A stretch of DNA of 64,000 nt from Symsagittifera roscoffensis (lineage: Eukaryota; Xenacoelomorpha; Acoela; Convolutidae), in contig NC_087063.1 in assembly GCF_963678635.1 (NCBI RefSeq), forward strand, positions 64,215,290 to 64,279,289. The letters run 5' to 3'. Below the pieces are notes generated by a model. The model saw only the letters and a list, made by a program, of their open reading frames with translations, ran no database searches and was not told where the DNA came from. Of the stretch, positions 36,883 through 48,300 are shown one piece after another. A program made the translations under genes and the position numbers. Each line of letters starts with the position of its first letter. Position 1 is the first letter of the stretch.

Positions 36883-37926
36883 CTAAGTTGACTTCGAATT
36901 CGGGATTCTCCTGCGGGTTAACCGGGGTATTTTCTTTTTCATGGGTTTTGTTTCGACAATGTTTGTTTGCGTTCTTGCTGTACTCCTGCAATGTTTTACA
37001 AAGTGGCCTTTATGGCCGCACGTATTGCAGTTTCTATCTCTGGCTGGGCATGTAGTTAGGTGTCCTTTCTTGAACTGCTGACCACAATTGCAACACTTAT
37101 TGTTTTCGATGATATTTAAGGTCGGTTCATTCTTTATGTATTGTGGTCTTTGTACCGCATTACAGGCAGGGAATTTCAGGTACTGTTGATGAATTTTGCT
37201 ACCTGTCTCATGGACTATTACGTAGGATAGTACGTTTTCTGGAGTCAAGTATTCGATGCATAGTTTCTTTTGTATCTCGACGTTTCGCATATTTAAAATG
37301 AAAATGTCTCTGACTAATTCTGACTCGAGCTCTCCCAGTGTACAATTTTTTGCCAACTCGGATAGTGTTTCGTGGAATTTCTCTAAAGACTCATTTTCTT
37401 TCTGTATTTGGCAAAAGAATTTAAATCTTTCGTATGTTAGATTTGTTGTGACCGTAAAATTAGTTTTAAGTAATTCCCAGAATTCAGCAAAGTTAATATC
37501 CAGTGTTTTTTTCCCAGAATTTTTATGTGAGAAGCATTTCTGTCCTTCTCTTCCAAGTGCCAGGTATAAGTGCGATTTTATTTTCTTGTCGATATCTCCG
37601 ATTTAAAGTTCGTTGAATTTTGCGTTGTCTTCTGCCTTTCTCCTTCTCATTTCTTCGTTGTAATCTTGGATAGCTATTCCGTGACGTTCATCTTTTTCTG
37701 CCCGACGGGCTTGATCATCGGACGGATCCGTTGGTTCGGCCATAGGGTATGCTAGTTCGGGTCTTGCCGGTGGGTTGATTACGTCTTCAATATCCACGGA
37801 ATCTTTCGCGATGATTGTTAGTTAGAACTTTTCTGACCACTTTTCCCACTCGTGTTGATTTTCGCTCAATGTGTTGTTCCAAAAAAACTCTAGTCCTCGT
37901 AGGTTCGACTCGTTTGACTGCGCCAT
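36883..37926 (-). pseudogene. Broken gag of the deleted Ty3/gypsy element
   Basis: ATG at 37926 gives MAQSNESNLRG and stops after about 34 codons (near 37822). Open segments then follow at 37797-37603 and 37356-36883 in shifted frames. The last contains two zinc knuckles (CNCGQQ near 37095 and CNTCGHKGHF near 37030). Stops and frameshifts show that it is inactive. It is related to, but clearly diverged from, the left-hand element. Confidence 0.88.
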
Positions 37927-38264
37927 GTTAAAAAATTAGGATAAAACCGTCTGTTGGTTAAAATTGGTTAAAATTAAACTAAGTCTATTTTAAGACTGTT
38001 TGGCTTAAGATTCCTACAATTTAGTTGTAGGCTTTATCTAAGACTATATTAAAGACTAAGGTAACTAGGTTAAGTTAAGAGTTAAGTAAAAAAGTTGAAT
38101 TAAGAGTTAATTGCACAGAATTAATTGCGATCAAAATTGACAATGAAACAATCTCTAGCTCTACCAAAAGCCGTTGCGCTTTTGGCAGGTATTTAAATTG
38201 GCATGGTCATAACTGACTATAACTTAAAGGTTAAAATGTCGACAATAAGATATCACATTTGACA
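37926..38264 (-). repeat. 5' LTR of the deleted Ty3/gypsy element
   Basis: 339 bp, counterpart of 34923-35263. Its last base on the minus strand forms the A of the gag ATG; the PBS follows directly. Confidence 0.95.
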
Positions 38265-38269
38265 ACATA

Positions 38270-40488
38270 TCTGTTGCTTATGAAGATTTTAAAACCTTCT
38301 CATAGAAATTTACAAAGTAATAGCAAGCATCTAAAGCACGTTCACTATTGGTGAAAATGCTTAAATTTGACTTCAATGCAGAAGTAAGTTTTTTCTAGTT
38401 TTGTCAGTTTATGACTCGAGTTTTGTCGGCGCAGTTGTGGTATGATATCTTTCAATTTTCTGGGAGTAATAAAACGTGTTTAAGGTTGTTTTTCAGACAA
38501 ACCCGAGAACTATTAAAAGTTCATTCAAAGCCTCAAAACATACAATATTGAGGTTTTGTGATTCGTGATCAAGACAACCTGAATAAGAACAACTGAAAAA
38601 CCTTGTTTTTTTCTGTTTGCTTAGTTCGCAAAACTTAACGTTGCAAAAACTAAGTTCTTCTTTGAACTAAGTTCTTCCTTTTATCAATAGGATTCCGAAA
38701 AATATTTCAGGAAATTTTTTGATAATAAGTAAAGATTTGTTTTTTGAAAAACAAAACTTGAAATTGTTTTTAGCACAATGCATTTTTAAAGCAATACTGT
38801 TCTTATGCAAACTTTATGCCTTACTTTGATTTTTTGTGTTGAACATTTTAGAGGCATAGGACAACAGGGCGCCGGATATTTAAAAAAGGAAATTTAAACT
38901 TTACAATTACTTAAAAGCTTTTTTAGCTGTACAATGTGATTTTTTAGAGAAGTTTTAAAAGTTCAGACAAGAGTTTAAGAAGCCTTTTTTTAAATAAAAA
39001 TTCGCATCCTAGGAATAACTATCATTGATTATTCCAGCCGGATTTCAAAACGCATATGTTGTAATTAAGAATCCTTCTTACAATGTTACAGTTTTATAGG
39101 TTCCTATCCATCTATTATACGCTTAAAACTTTTGAGTCAATAAGTGGCAAAGAAAGGTCGCGTAAATGAAAAATTCTTCAGAACAATTTTCAAAATAAAC
39201 ACAATTTTTGTGACTCAAAACTTGGGGTTGTTTGAGAAAATATCGGCTTGAGTTCCTTAACTTCACGATTCGGTTTAAATCCCCGTCGGTCTGATGTCTG
39301 CATTTGTCATTTGTTTTCTAGTAACAACCAATTTTCTCCTAAGCTCTACTACCTGTTACAACACAAACCAAATTTCCCAGTAGAAAAATGATACTAAAAA
39401 ATTTATTGAACAAAGTTTGAGTTATTGACAACGTCAAGGTTATCATTAACCAGAGATTAAAAAAATCGATTTGATCTAAAATTTTTAATTTTTATTCAGT
39501 GAGTTACACAGTCTAGAAAATGGTTCTATCTGAGAAAGAAAATTTATGAGAATGATTTTATCAACGTTCACTTTTGTAATTTTGCGATCTGATTAAGCCT
39601 CTTTGGGATAAAAGAAGTTTGATTCCTTTTAAGCAGCTACACAAAAGTAGTTAAAAACAGTTAAGCAGCAGAATAATAACACTGGAAATATTTCAGGCTC
39701 CACTGAACATTTGGATACTGATACTAATTTGTACAATCAAATAAAAGAAAACAGATATTTTTCAAACCCTTGAAAAAATTTTAAAAATATATATCTCCTC
39801 GACCTGAACACAAGAATTATTTTTCTCTGCTCGCTTATTTTGAGCGGCAATAAATTGCAACCTGAAAAACTAAGAAAGCAACCTGATAGAAACAATTAAC
39901 CTGTAAAGACGAAACGAATCAAATCGAATCATATTGTATTGAGTTCTTAATATCCACATCTGATAAATCTCAATTTGAAAAGAAAGAAAGTTTCTACCAA
40001 TGTTTTGGGTTTCAATTGCAACCAAAACTCATCTCTTCACTTGCTGAAATTGTGTTTGAAAAATTTTCAGATACTTTCCAATTAGATTTTCTGATATAAG
40101 AGTAGATATTTTTCATCTTTCTCTCATTCTAAAAATCATGCGTTTATGGTAGACGATACAATCATAATAAGCGAAAATGGTAGAAAAATGAGAGTTAATA
40201 ATATTTGATAGACTTTAACAAACGAGGCATCCAAGATTTTGTCAAAAAAAGGCATCCATGATGTTATTTGAGGATGGGTCTTTCAACGTTCAATTTTCAG
40301 TTTTAACCAATCTGTCCATTAGTGATGCAAAGTTTCGTTGACTTCAGGAAGTTTCGCAAAAACTCTTGAAAATAGTTCAGCAGCAGAAGAATAGCAGCGG
40401 AAGTGAACATGTTTTAATTTCATTTGAACATTAGGATATTGGCATTAACGCGCACAGTCCTATTGGAGGAAGATGTTATCCTGCGGAC
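38270..40488. repeat. Intergenic spacer with a diverged repeat, unit 1 (about 39590-39930)
   Basis: Two segments reappear further right: 'CAGCAGAATAATAACACTGGAA' (near 39665, compare 40380) and 'TTTTGAGCGGCAATAAATTGCAA' (near 39838, compare 40951). The rest is AT-rich without recognisable content. Confidence 0.45.
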
Positions 40489-40869
40489 CAGCAGCGGGGG
40501 AGGGGGCGGACGCCCTCCTCAGGGATTCGACCCCCTGCCGACTCAAAACGATACACGATCCCTTTGTACTATTTTGAGATATCCATTTTTGGCTGACTGA
40601 CCTTCTAAAGGTTTTTCTAAAGGCGCCTTCTGTGCCCATCTATGCTAATTTTGAGGAGGGAGCGCGCGCCGAAAACACGCAATTTTTTGGTAGAAATTTT
40701 CCAAAAAATGCCTAAAAATGCCTTTTTGGTATTTTTTTTCAATTTGCCTCGGCGCAGAAAATTTGGTTAAATTAGGGTCTTTATAGTGGTTTGGCAGAGC
40801 TCAGAAAATCAATTTCGTCGACCTAAAAAAAATCTGCCCCCTCGAGAAAATCTTAGATCCGCGCGCCTG
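40489..40869 (-). mobile_element. hAT-type MITE, copy 2 (inverted)
   Basis: 381 bp with a perfect 8-bp TSD, CTGCGGAC (40481-40488, 40870-40877). The left end CAGCAGCGGGGGAGGGGGCG has extra bases; the right end is GAGAAAATCTTAGATCCGCG followed by CGCCTG. It includes the inverted B-box-like AGGGATTCGACCCC. It split a copy of the diverged spacer repeat. Confidence 0.9.
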
Positions 40870-41041
40870 CTGCGGACCCCGAAAAATAAAGATAATTAAT
40901 TTGCTACTCAAAGTAAACACAAAAGATTAATTTTGTTTTGCTCACTCGATTTGAGCGGCAATGAATTGCAAACTCTAAAAGCAGAAAAATTATCAAACTG
41001 GAACAATTAAACAGCAAATACAAAACGAATCAACTCAAATT

Positions 41042-41297
41042 TTTCTAAAGTCGCGTTTTTCGCCAATATATACTAAATTTCAAAAGAAACGCGCCCCGAA
41101 AAACGCATTTTTTTGGTCAAAACTTTTCAAAAAAAATCTGCGGCATAAAATTTTTGGTCAAAATAGGGTGATAATACTTCTGGGAGTACTCGGAAAATCA
41201 ATTTGGTGAATATAAAAAAATACGTCAAAGTTTTCAAGTTTTTTTTTAAAACTTGCACCCCTCCCCTTGAGAAAATCTTAGATCCGGCTTGGCTACT
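41042..41297 (-). mobile_element. hAT-type MITE fragment fused to a family B end
   Basis: Internal and right-end hAT MITE sequence (TTCTAAAGTCGCGTTTTTCG ... GAGAAAATCTTAGATCCGG) runs directly into a family B 3' end, GCTACTTGCACAGCAACCGG (41293-41312). No TSD. Confidence 0.65.
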
Positions 41298-41604
41298 TGC
41301 ACAGCAACCGGCTATCCTTGTCCTTTATTTGCTATCAAAAACTAGTTTTTTCTCGAACATTTTCTTTGGAAATATACATTTTAGCTAGTGAAAAATTACG
41401 AAATCTACTTGAAGAAGAGTAAAATTAATTGAAATTTAGTCAATTTAAATTAAACAAAAATAATTGCAAGAAACTGCACAGCAGTGAACCAAATTGGAAA
41501 TTGTATCTTTATACAAAGAATCATCGTTCGAACTGAAAGTTGAATCAACGAAATTTGACATTACTGATTATTCGGATTGCAATTGGAGGAATGAAACTAT
41601 TACG

Positions 41605-42389
41605 TCATACTGACGTCACCGAAAAGCCAGTCTGAGAGCGATTGGAAGTCGTGTTATCCGACGAGAGAGATCCCGACATCGATTCGGTGAACGGCGAAAC
41701 ACACTCGGCCATGTTCGGTGAATTCGAACTCGTCAGTGACGAACTCTGCTTGTCTGACGAAGCCGACGGCGGGTACACGACAAACTTTGTATTCGGTGGA
41801 ATCAAATTTGTTGTCGACGACTGGTTAGGTTTGATAACTGTTCCTAGAGGAACGCCATTCGTTTCGATCGGACTTAGTCGTTGGGTTTTGCGTAGCGGAG
41901 GCGCTGGCGCACCGCCGGTAGATGCCGCCGGCGGCAGTTGGTTAGTAGGTGGCTTGTTGTTCATGACTATTGATGCGCCCGGGGGTTGCTGGAAGTATAT
42001 GTCGGGAGTGATGGCAATTTGGGCTGGCTGCTGGGGCAGATTTCCATTGGCCAGCACGACAGTAGCCGAAGTAGGTGTTTGTCCCTGTAGGTTCGGTCTG
42101 TAATTCTGTATGAGTCCCCCTCCCCCTTGACCGAGAGGGGGGTTGCCACCACCACCCCCACCGGTATTAGCTGATGTCGGAAGTGTGGAGTATTTGGCGT
42201 TGGAGTTGTTCATATGGTTGTTCGAGTGTATGCTGCTGTTGTGTTTGAGACTGTGGAATTTGTTGTTCGCTGGTGGCAATGTTTCCGGCTCTTCCTCTCC
42301 GCCAGGGTAGTGCGTGATCCCGTTGGCGTCTGTGAATCGCACCCTGTCCCGCTGCTCTTTTGTTGATGAGTCTGATAAGGACCCGTCGC
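41605..42389 (-). CDS. Gene 2 terminal exon: cytoplasmic tail with PDZ-type C-terminus
   Basis: Acceptor TGTGTTTAG|GCGACG, phase 1, 261 codons including the stop TGA at 41607-41605. Contains VRFTDANGITHYPGGEEEPE, a His/Asn/Ser-rich part, NAKYSTLPTS, glycine runs and Pro/Gln-rich sequence. It ends SVTSV: Thr/Ser at -2 and Val at 0 fit a class I PDZ ligand. No clear AATAAA follows in the first 250 bp; a candidate lies near 41324-41329 on the minus strand. Confidence 0.9.
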
Positions 42390-45300
42390 CTAAACACAAC
42401 CAAACACAATTCTATTAACTCGCTATTTATTTCGATTGTTCATTTTGCATTTTAATTTGCATGAAAAAGAATTTTTTGATTTGCATTGTGTCTAATAAGT
42501 CCCGAGACCGTTGAAGGAAAAAAATGAGAAATTAATCATTTTTCAATCAAGCTACTAATTAAGACTTTTTGAACAATTTTAAAAAAAGTTGTATTTGAGA
42601 GCAATCGTTGGGGTTTCGAAAATTGATGCCAATAAAATTTTTTAAATAACTATGAGAAATAACTTTAATGATTCGGTTTCGAACAATAATTTAGACCGTT
42701 GGAAGTTATCGACGTATCTTTTGGTTCTAATTTTGCTCATTTTTGTAGTTTTTTTCCGCTGCAATATAACAATATAAGCTATAACCTATAACATTGACCT
42801 AAAGTCGAAAAACAAAATCGAACCATAAAGTCATAAATTATTACTCTGAGGAAAATAGCAACTCCCGGAGTAATCTAGGGATCTATCTAGCCATATCGAA
42901 ACTAGTGAAAAACGTTGCTGAAAGACCTCCATTTTTAGAGAAGAGATATGCTAAATGCAAGCAGGGGTGGATCTAGTATTTTCTCGAGGGGGGGGGGGGG
43001 CGGATTTTCAAAAAAAATCGAAAATTGTGCTGACTTTTTTTAGGTCGACCAAATCGATTTTCTGAGCTCACCTAAATCATCAAAAAGGCCCCATTTTTGC
43101 CAAATTTTTTTTGCCAAATTTTGAAAAAACAGGCCAAAAAAGGCGTTTTTAGGCAATTTTTGAAAATTTTGACCAAAAAAACTGCGTTTTTTTTTGGCGC
43201 GCGCTCCCCCCTTTAGTATATATTGGCGCCGAAGGCGCCTTTAAAAAATATAACGGTCCATCACCAAAAATGGATATCTCAAAATAGTACAAAGGGAGAC
43301 CCTTTGGGTCGGCAGGGGGTCGAATTCCTGAGAGAAGGGGGCGTCCGCCCCGCCCCCTAAATCCGCTGGTGAATGCAAGTGCTAAATCTCGATCTTCCTT
43401 TAGTGGTTTTTGAAGTCCTCGTAAAAATACAAAATCCTCAAACTATTTGCAATTTTTTCCAGCTCGTCATTTCTCACAAAATCAAACTTCCGCGAAATGT
43501 GAAAAAATTTAAAGGAAAGAGTGAAAAAAAGCAAATGTGTGAACAAATCAGGAACATTTTGTGCTAATACAACAGGGAAAAAAGAAGTAGAAAAAGAGGA
43601 AAATAGGAAGAAAGAGTGATCAAAACTTGGATCGGAGATCCAATTGATGAGAGGAATAGAAAATGCTTCAGGTCAGGGAAGCATATGGAATGATGGAATG
43701 TATGGACTAATGGATAAGCAGAAGAGAATACAAGGTTGAATTGGACTCTGGGACAGTTGAGTTGAAATCACAGTTTGCAAACTACCTTACCCTTTGCCCC
43801 TCATTCGATAAGTGGCAGTTTGTTGGTTAGTTATGATTTGGTTGAGTGGTGGTTAATTAGCAGAAAGTGGTCGAAATTGAGGTAGTCAGTCGAACAGAAG
43901 AAGTGAGATGTGAACAGATCAGATCGATTCAGATCACAGGCAGGATTCTATCAAAATAAGAAGGCCTTTTTTGTTTGTGTTATCACGACCAACACACCAA
44001 GTGGCTCAAATAATCTCAAAGTTTGTACCTTCTCAACTTAGTTAAAAAGTCAGCAGAAAAACTCGATGATAAATTACTGGAAATTTTGATGATTTCTGAT
44101 CATTTCAGTGGAAAACCCCGCAATTGAAGGTTGTCAGGTGTTAAGATTATTAAAGGAATCCTAATAATAATAACGAAAACTGAGAATAGCTAAAACTGAA
44201 AACAAATCCAACCATTTACCAAGCAGGATTCTAGCGAGCATAATAACCTCAGTAGTTTCAGTAAAGTTTGAACAATTCCGATTCATTGTAGCTCGTTTTT
44301 TTTTCGTCAACTGAGCATGGTTGACCTGGAAAACTACCCAGAAAACAGCTCAAAACGACTGTAGTCAAAAACTGCAAAAGCTGATTAAAAATTGATCTCA
44401 AAAACGATTCGAGCAACTAAGGAATTTCATTAAAATATGTAGCCTATTTTGAACAAAAAAATAATCTTAATTTTATTTTTTTCCGTATTTCTTGTTTTTC
44501 TTCCTAAGTTTTGTTATTTTGAACTTATTGAAAAATTGCTGATTTTGTCAGTGATTTTTGAAGTAAGCTGACCTTTTAGCTTGCTGAAGGCAACTCTGTC
44601 CATTGACATGTTCTGTAAATAAATAGCCTTCGGACCCCCATTTGAGTCCATGTGTTCCTCCGAGGGGGGCAAAGAAGAAGGCGAAGTCTGGCTGGGCGTG
44701 GGGCTGAATTTGCCCACTTCGTTCCCACCCGACATCGAGTTGAGTGGAGACCGAATAAGGGACCCGTTGGGTTGCGTAATAGTTATGTAACTCTGATTTG
44801 CACTGTATTTTTCGTCCGGTAGACTAAGACCTAAACCAGAAGAACTTTTACCAAAATTGAGCACAGAAAATGGCAAATTTGAAAATAATTAAAGAAATCA
44901 GTAGCAGCGGCGAGAAACTTTTAAGAGAAGTTAGGAACCGAAAACTAAAAATAACCCAAGCATGCACAAATTTTGAGCAAGCCTAGGCGAATATCAATAC
45001 TACCGAGCTTCTTTCATCAGAATTTTCATAAACCTGATTTCTAAAATGTGTTTTAAGCAAAATGTAGATATATTATGATAAAACGCTAATCATTTAGGAT
45101 GAATGGCAAAAAACTGTAAGATTTCTGTATAAAATTTTCGATAAATATGTACGAGTTTTTCATTTTGATGGTTGAGTTAAATTTTTGCTGGTTTATTTTT
45201 GGTTGTTAAACTCAGCTAATGGCTCTTTCCGACTAAACAATTAAACTAGAAAACTGACAATGAGCACGCCGTAACACTAAGATTTTGGAAAAAATTATAA

Positions 45301-48300
45301 CAAATTGAATTACCTGACGGCATTTTGAAAAAGAACTTTAATTCGAAGGTTTTGAAGTCATTTTTAATTTGCCAATTTCAAAGGTTAGATAAGCGAGGAT
45401 GATGAAGAAAAACTCTGAAAATCACAAACAGGAGCGAGCTAGAACTGGGAATTGATAGGGAATGAACAAGAGATGAATTTAGTAGTTGGTAAGTGTTAAC
45501 CAAGTGGTGAGCAAACCAGTTTTGAAGGCTACTTTTATTATGAAACTTTCGATAAAGATCCCTTATTCCGCAAACTATTCCGGATATGACAGTAAATGTC
45601 CCACACGAAACTTACCTTTTAACACGTGGCCATTTGTATGGGGTACACCCGGTGGCCCCCTATCAACCAAAATACCTCCCCCTCCCCCACCACCCGCAGT
45701 CTTCAAAGGGTAAGCAGTTGAGGTCACAATAGCACCTGGGTTGGCCACAATCTGGTGGCCCGAGTAGGAACTAATCAGGGTACCCGGGGGTCCCCCGTTG
45801 GTCAGGGGATGGTGAGGGGGACTACCGCTCCTAAGGATAGAACCCCCGTTGGTGTGTGCATGTGGTTGGTAGTGTGGGTGAGAGGAGTAGGGGTAGGGGG
45901 AGTATTTGGCATTAGCGGAGGGGGTGTAGGCGTCTGAAGCGGCAATGGCCACCGACCCCCTATCATCATCTGCAAGGCCAAATCATTCATCAGTCAGTTT
46001 AGAAGCAATTCAGTGTGCGTGTCATACTTTCAATCTCAACAATATTCGCACTATTTTATGGAAAAACAAAAGATCCGATTCACTGACTATATGCAAGGAA
46101 CAATTGCTAATTGTGCACCTGTTGCTGTTGTGACATTCTTTCAAGGTCAAAATTTCAAATTCGATCGAATTTTAATGAAAAAAATTTTTTCCAGAACATA
46201 CTAGCCGAAATTCGTATATTTCATTGTCTCAATTAGAGTAACTTTGCACTTAACTTTTAATTTGACTGACATAAGTGTAAAGTTTATCCATTCGATTTCG
46301 GAATATTTCGGTTTTTTGAACACCAATTGGCAACTAACAAAAACATGAACAAAAATAAAGTTGAAACAGTCGAGTTTGTATGAGCCAGGATGCGCCACGC
46401 AGAAATAGTATTCTTCAAGTTGAAAATTAAACAAAAAACGATACAACTTTTTGTACTTTTGCAAAGTAGTCTCTTAACATGAAATTCAAGTGTTTGTATT
46501 TTAGGGCAAAATCGTTGTATCGATTTCTGTTTTTAATCAGAGTTTAGCGAGACATTGATAATTAAATGAAATCTATACGGCCCAGAGGCAGTTCTTTCAT
46601 TTGCAATTTGTCTAATTTGCATTCTGTACCTTGGTCAGATGCAGATCTAGCCAACAGAAACTGCATGTAAGCTTCTAAAAAGCATGAAAACAAATCAGTC
46701 TACGTCTCAACAAAAATTAAGTTCAACTCCATTTAAGTTTAACTACATTTATCTTTCTTTTCCCATTGGGATAGGGTTAGATTTCAAAATGCAAATAAAA
46801 AGACCGTTGAAAAATAATAATTGGGTAATTATGGTAACTTTTTAGCTATTTAAAAAAAACGGTTCTCATCTGATGCTTATTTGAAATTAAACGAGTTTTA
46901 ACTTAAGTTCATTCACGACGTGGTAACTTGAGCCGATTGAATGTTATATTTTTGTCCATATTTTTGCGCCTATTTGCGTAAGGGGACACTAGATTACAGA
47001 TCACTTGAGTCACTGGATGAGTGAATTAGTGTGCTTCTAATAATTCAGTGAGGGAGGGTAAAATTGTGGGTTGGAATTGTAACTGTCATTGTGAAGAGTA
47101 TTCATTCATTATTATCGGTAGCGGATAGGAGGGTGGTACATTTTCAAACAAATTGCAATGAAACCAAAAATCTAATGGGAACCATTTTTGGACCTACTTA
47201 ACAATCGATTCCGTTGTAAGGAAGGTGCTGAAGTTTTTAACTTGATAATTAGCAAAAAATAACTCGATTTTTTGGGTCAATCAGACTGAAGGAAAATTAA
47301 AATAATCCAAAACTAGAAAGCTCTAAATTGCAGCAAATGTTACATTTAACAAAAAGAAATGAAGTCTAAGGAAAAAAAACTGTCTTGTTTGGATGACATT
47401 AAATACTGTTTTTAATTATAGGGCTAGAGATTTTTTTAAAGATTCACTAGAGGGAGGGGGCAGATTGTTAATCAGATTCCGTATTATTTTTGTTATTGTT
47501 TAGATTATATTGAAGGTACGGCTAGTCAATTTCCGGTATCGTAATTAATGCCGTTTCTCGGCAGTCAAATTTCATTAACCCCTTATTAGCTGTATTATTT
47601 CATGCCAAGAATAACCGCGCTATAAATTGAGTATAATGTCCCATTTGTAGCTATGTTAACTTATTACACTATTAGTTTTATTATGAAAGTTGGTCTAGAC
47701 TGACCTTTCTGAGCACGTCGATTGTTGTTCCGCCTCCGACAGATGAGGACTAGGAGAGAGAGGAGGAGGATGAGGCCGACGAGTGCCAGCGGGACCACAA
47801 CCACCGTGCTCACCGGAATGCTCGCGGCACCACCCTTCATGGGCGTGTCTACACACCAAGTCAACTCAACATCAACTATCCCTTGTTTAAATATGACGAA
47901 ACTATTTCTTAGAGAACATCCAAAAATGAGATCCAAAAGCGCTCGATGTTGTGAAATTCAATTTTGATATTTTTTCTGAACAATTGATTGAGATAAGCTC
48001 ACGATTTCAGAATAAACCCAATTTTATTTCAGCTAATAAGAAAATTTTGGCCACTGATTTTCTCTCTAATCCTTGAAACGCGCTATTTCGCATGGACTAT
48101 ATTTATATTCAGCAAAATAATTCAGTCTGGAATGTGGGGAAAAAAGAGAAGAAGCGGACTATGCTCAGATAGACTGGATAGCCTTTCATAAATCCTCTAC
48201 GAATCGCAGAAACCACAATTGTTATTATTATTGAATTGGCATGGTGGTGAAAAAGCTCCTACTTGGAATGGTGATGGGCTCTGATGACAGGGGGTTGGAG

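Larger units (their letters stand above)
34923..38264 (-). mobile_element. Ty3/gypsy LTR retrotransposon, internally deleted, complete ends
   Basis: Two LTRs (34923-35263, 341 bp; 37926-38264, 339 bp) in direct repeat, both TGTTAAAAAATTAGG...TTTGACA in plus orientation, flanked by a perfect 5-bp TSD, ACATA (34918-34922, 38265-38269). PBS TGGCGCAGTC follows the 5' LTR on the minus strand (37925-37916). A purine tract GCGGGGAA precedes the 3' LTR (about 35264-35272). Total 3.34 kb. The catalytic half of RT, RNase H and integrase are missing. LTRs differ at a few percent of sites by eye, so the insertion is not very recent. It lies between the two convergent genes. Confidence 0.95.

Noticed and set aside
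3820-38355. 14-bp inverted match CACCAATAGTGAAC near 3820 and 38340
   Set aside because: Matches of this length are expected by chance in 64 kb and no flanking similarity extends it.
39240-39300. B-box-like GGTTTAAATCCCCG
   Set aside because: No A box or cloverleaf at the right distance; not a supportable tRNA.
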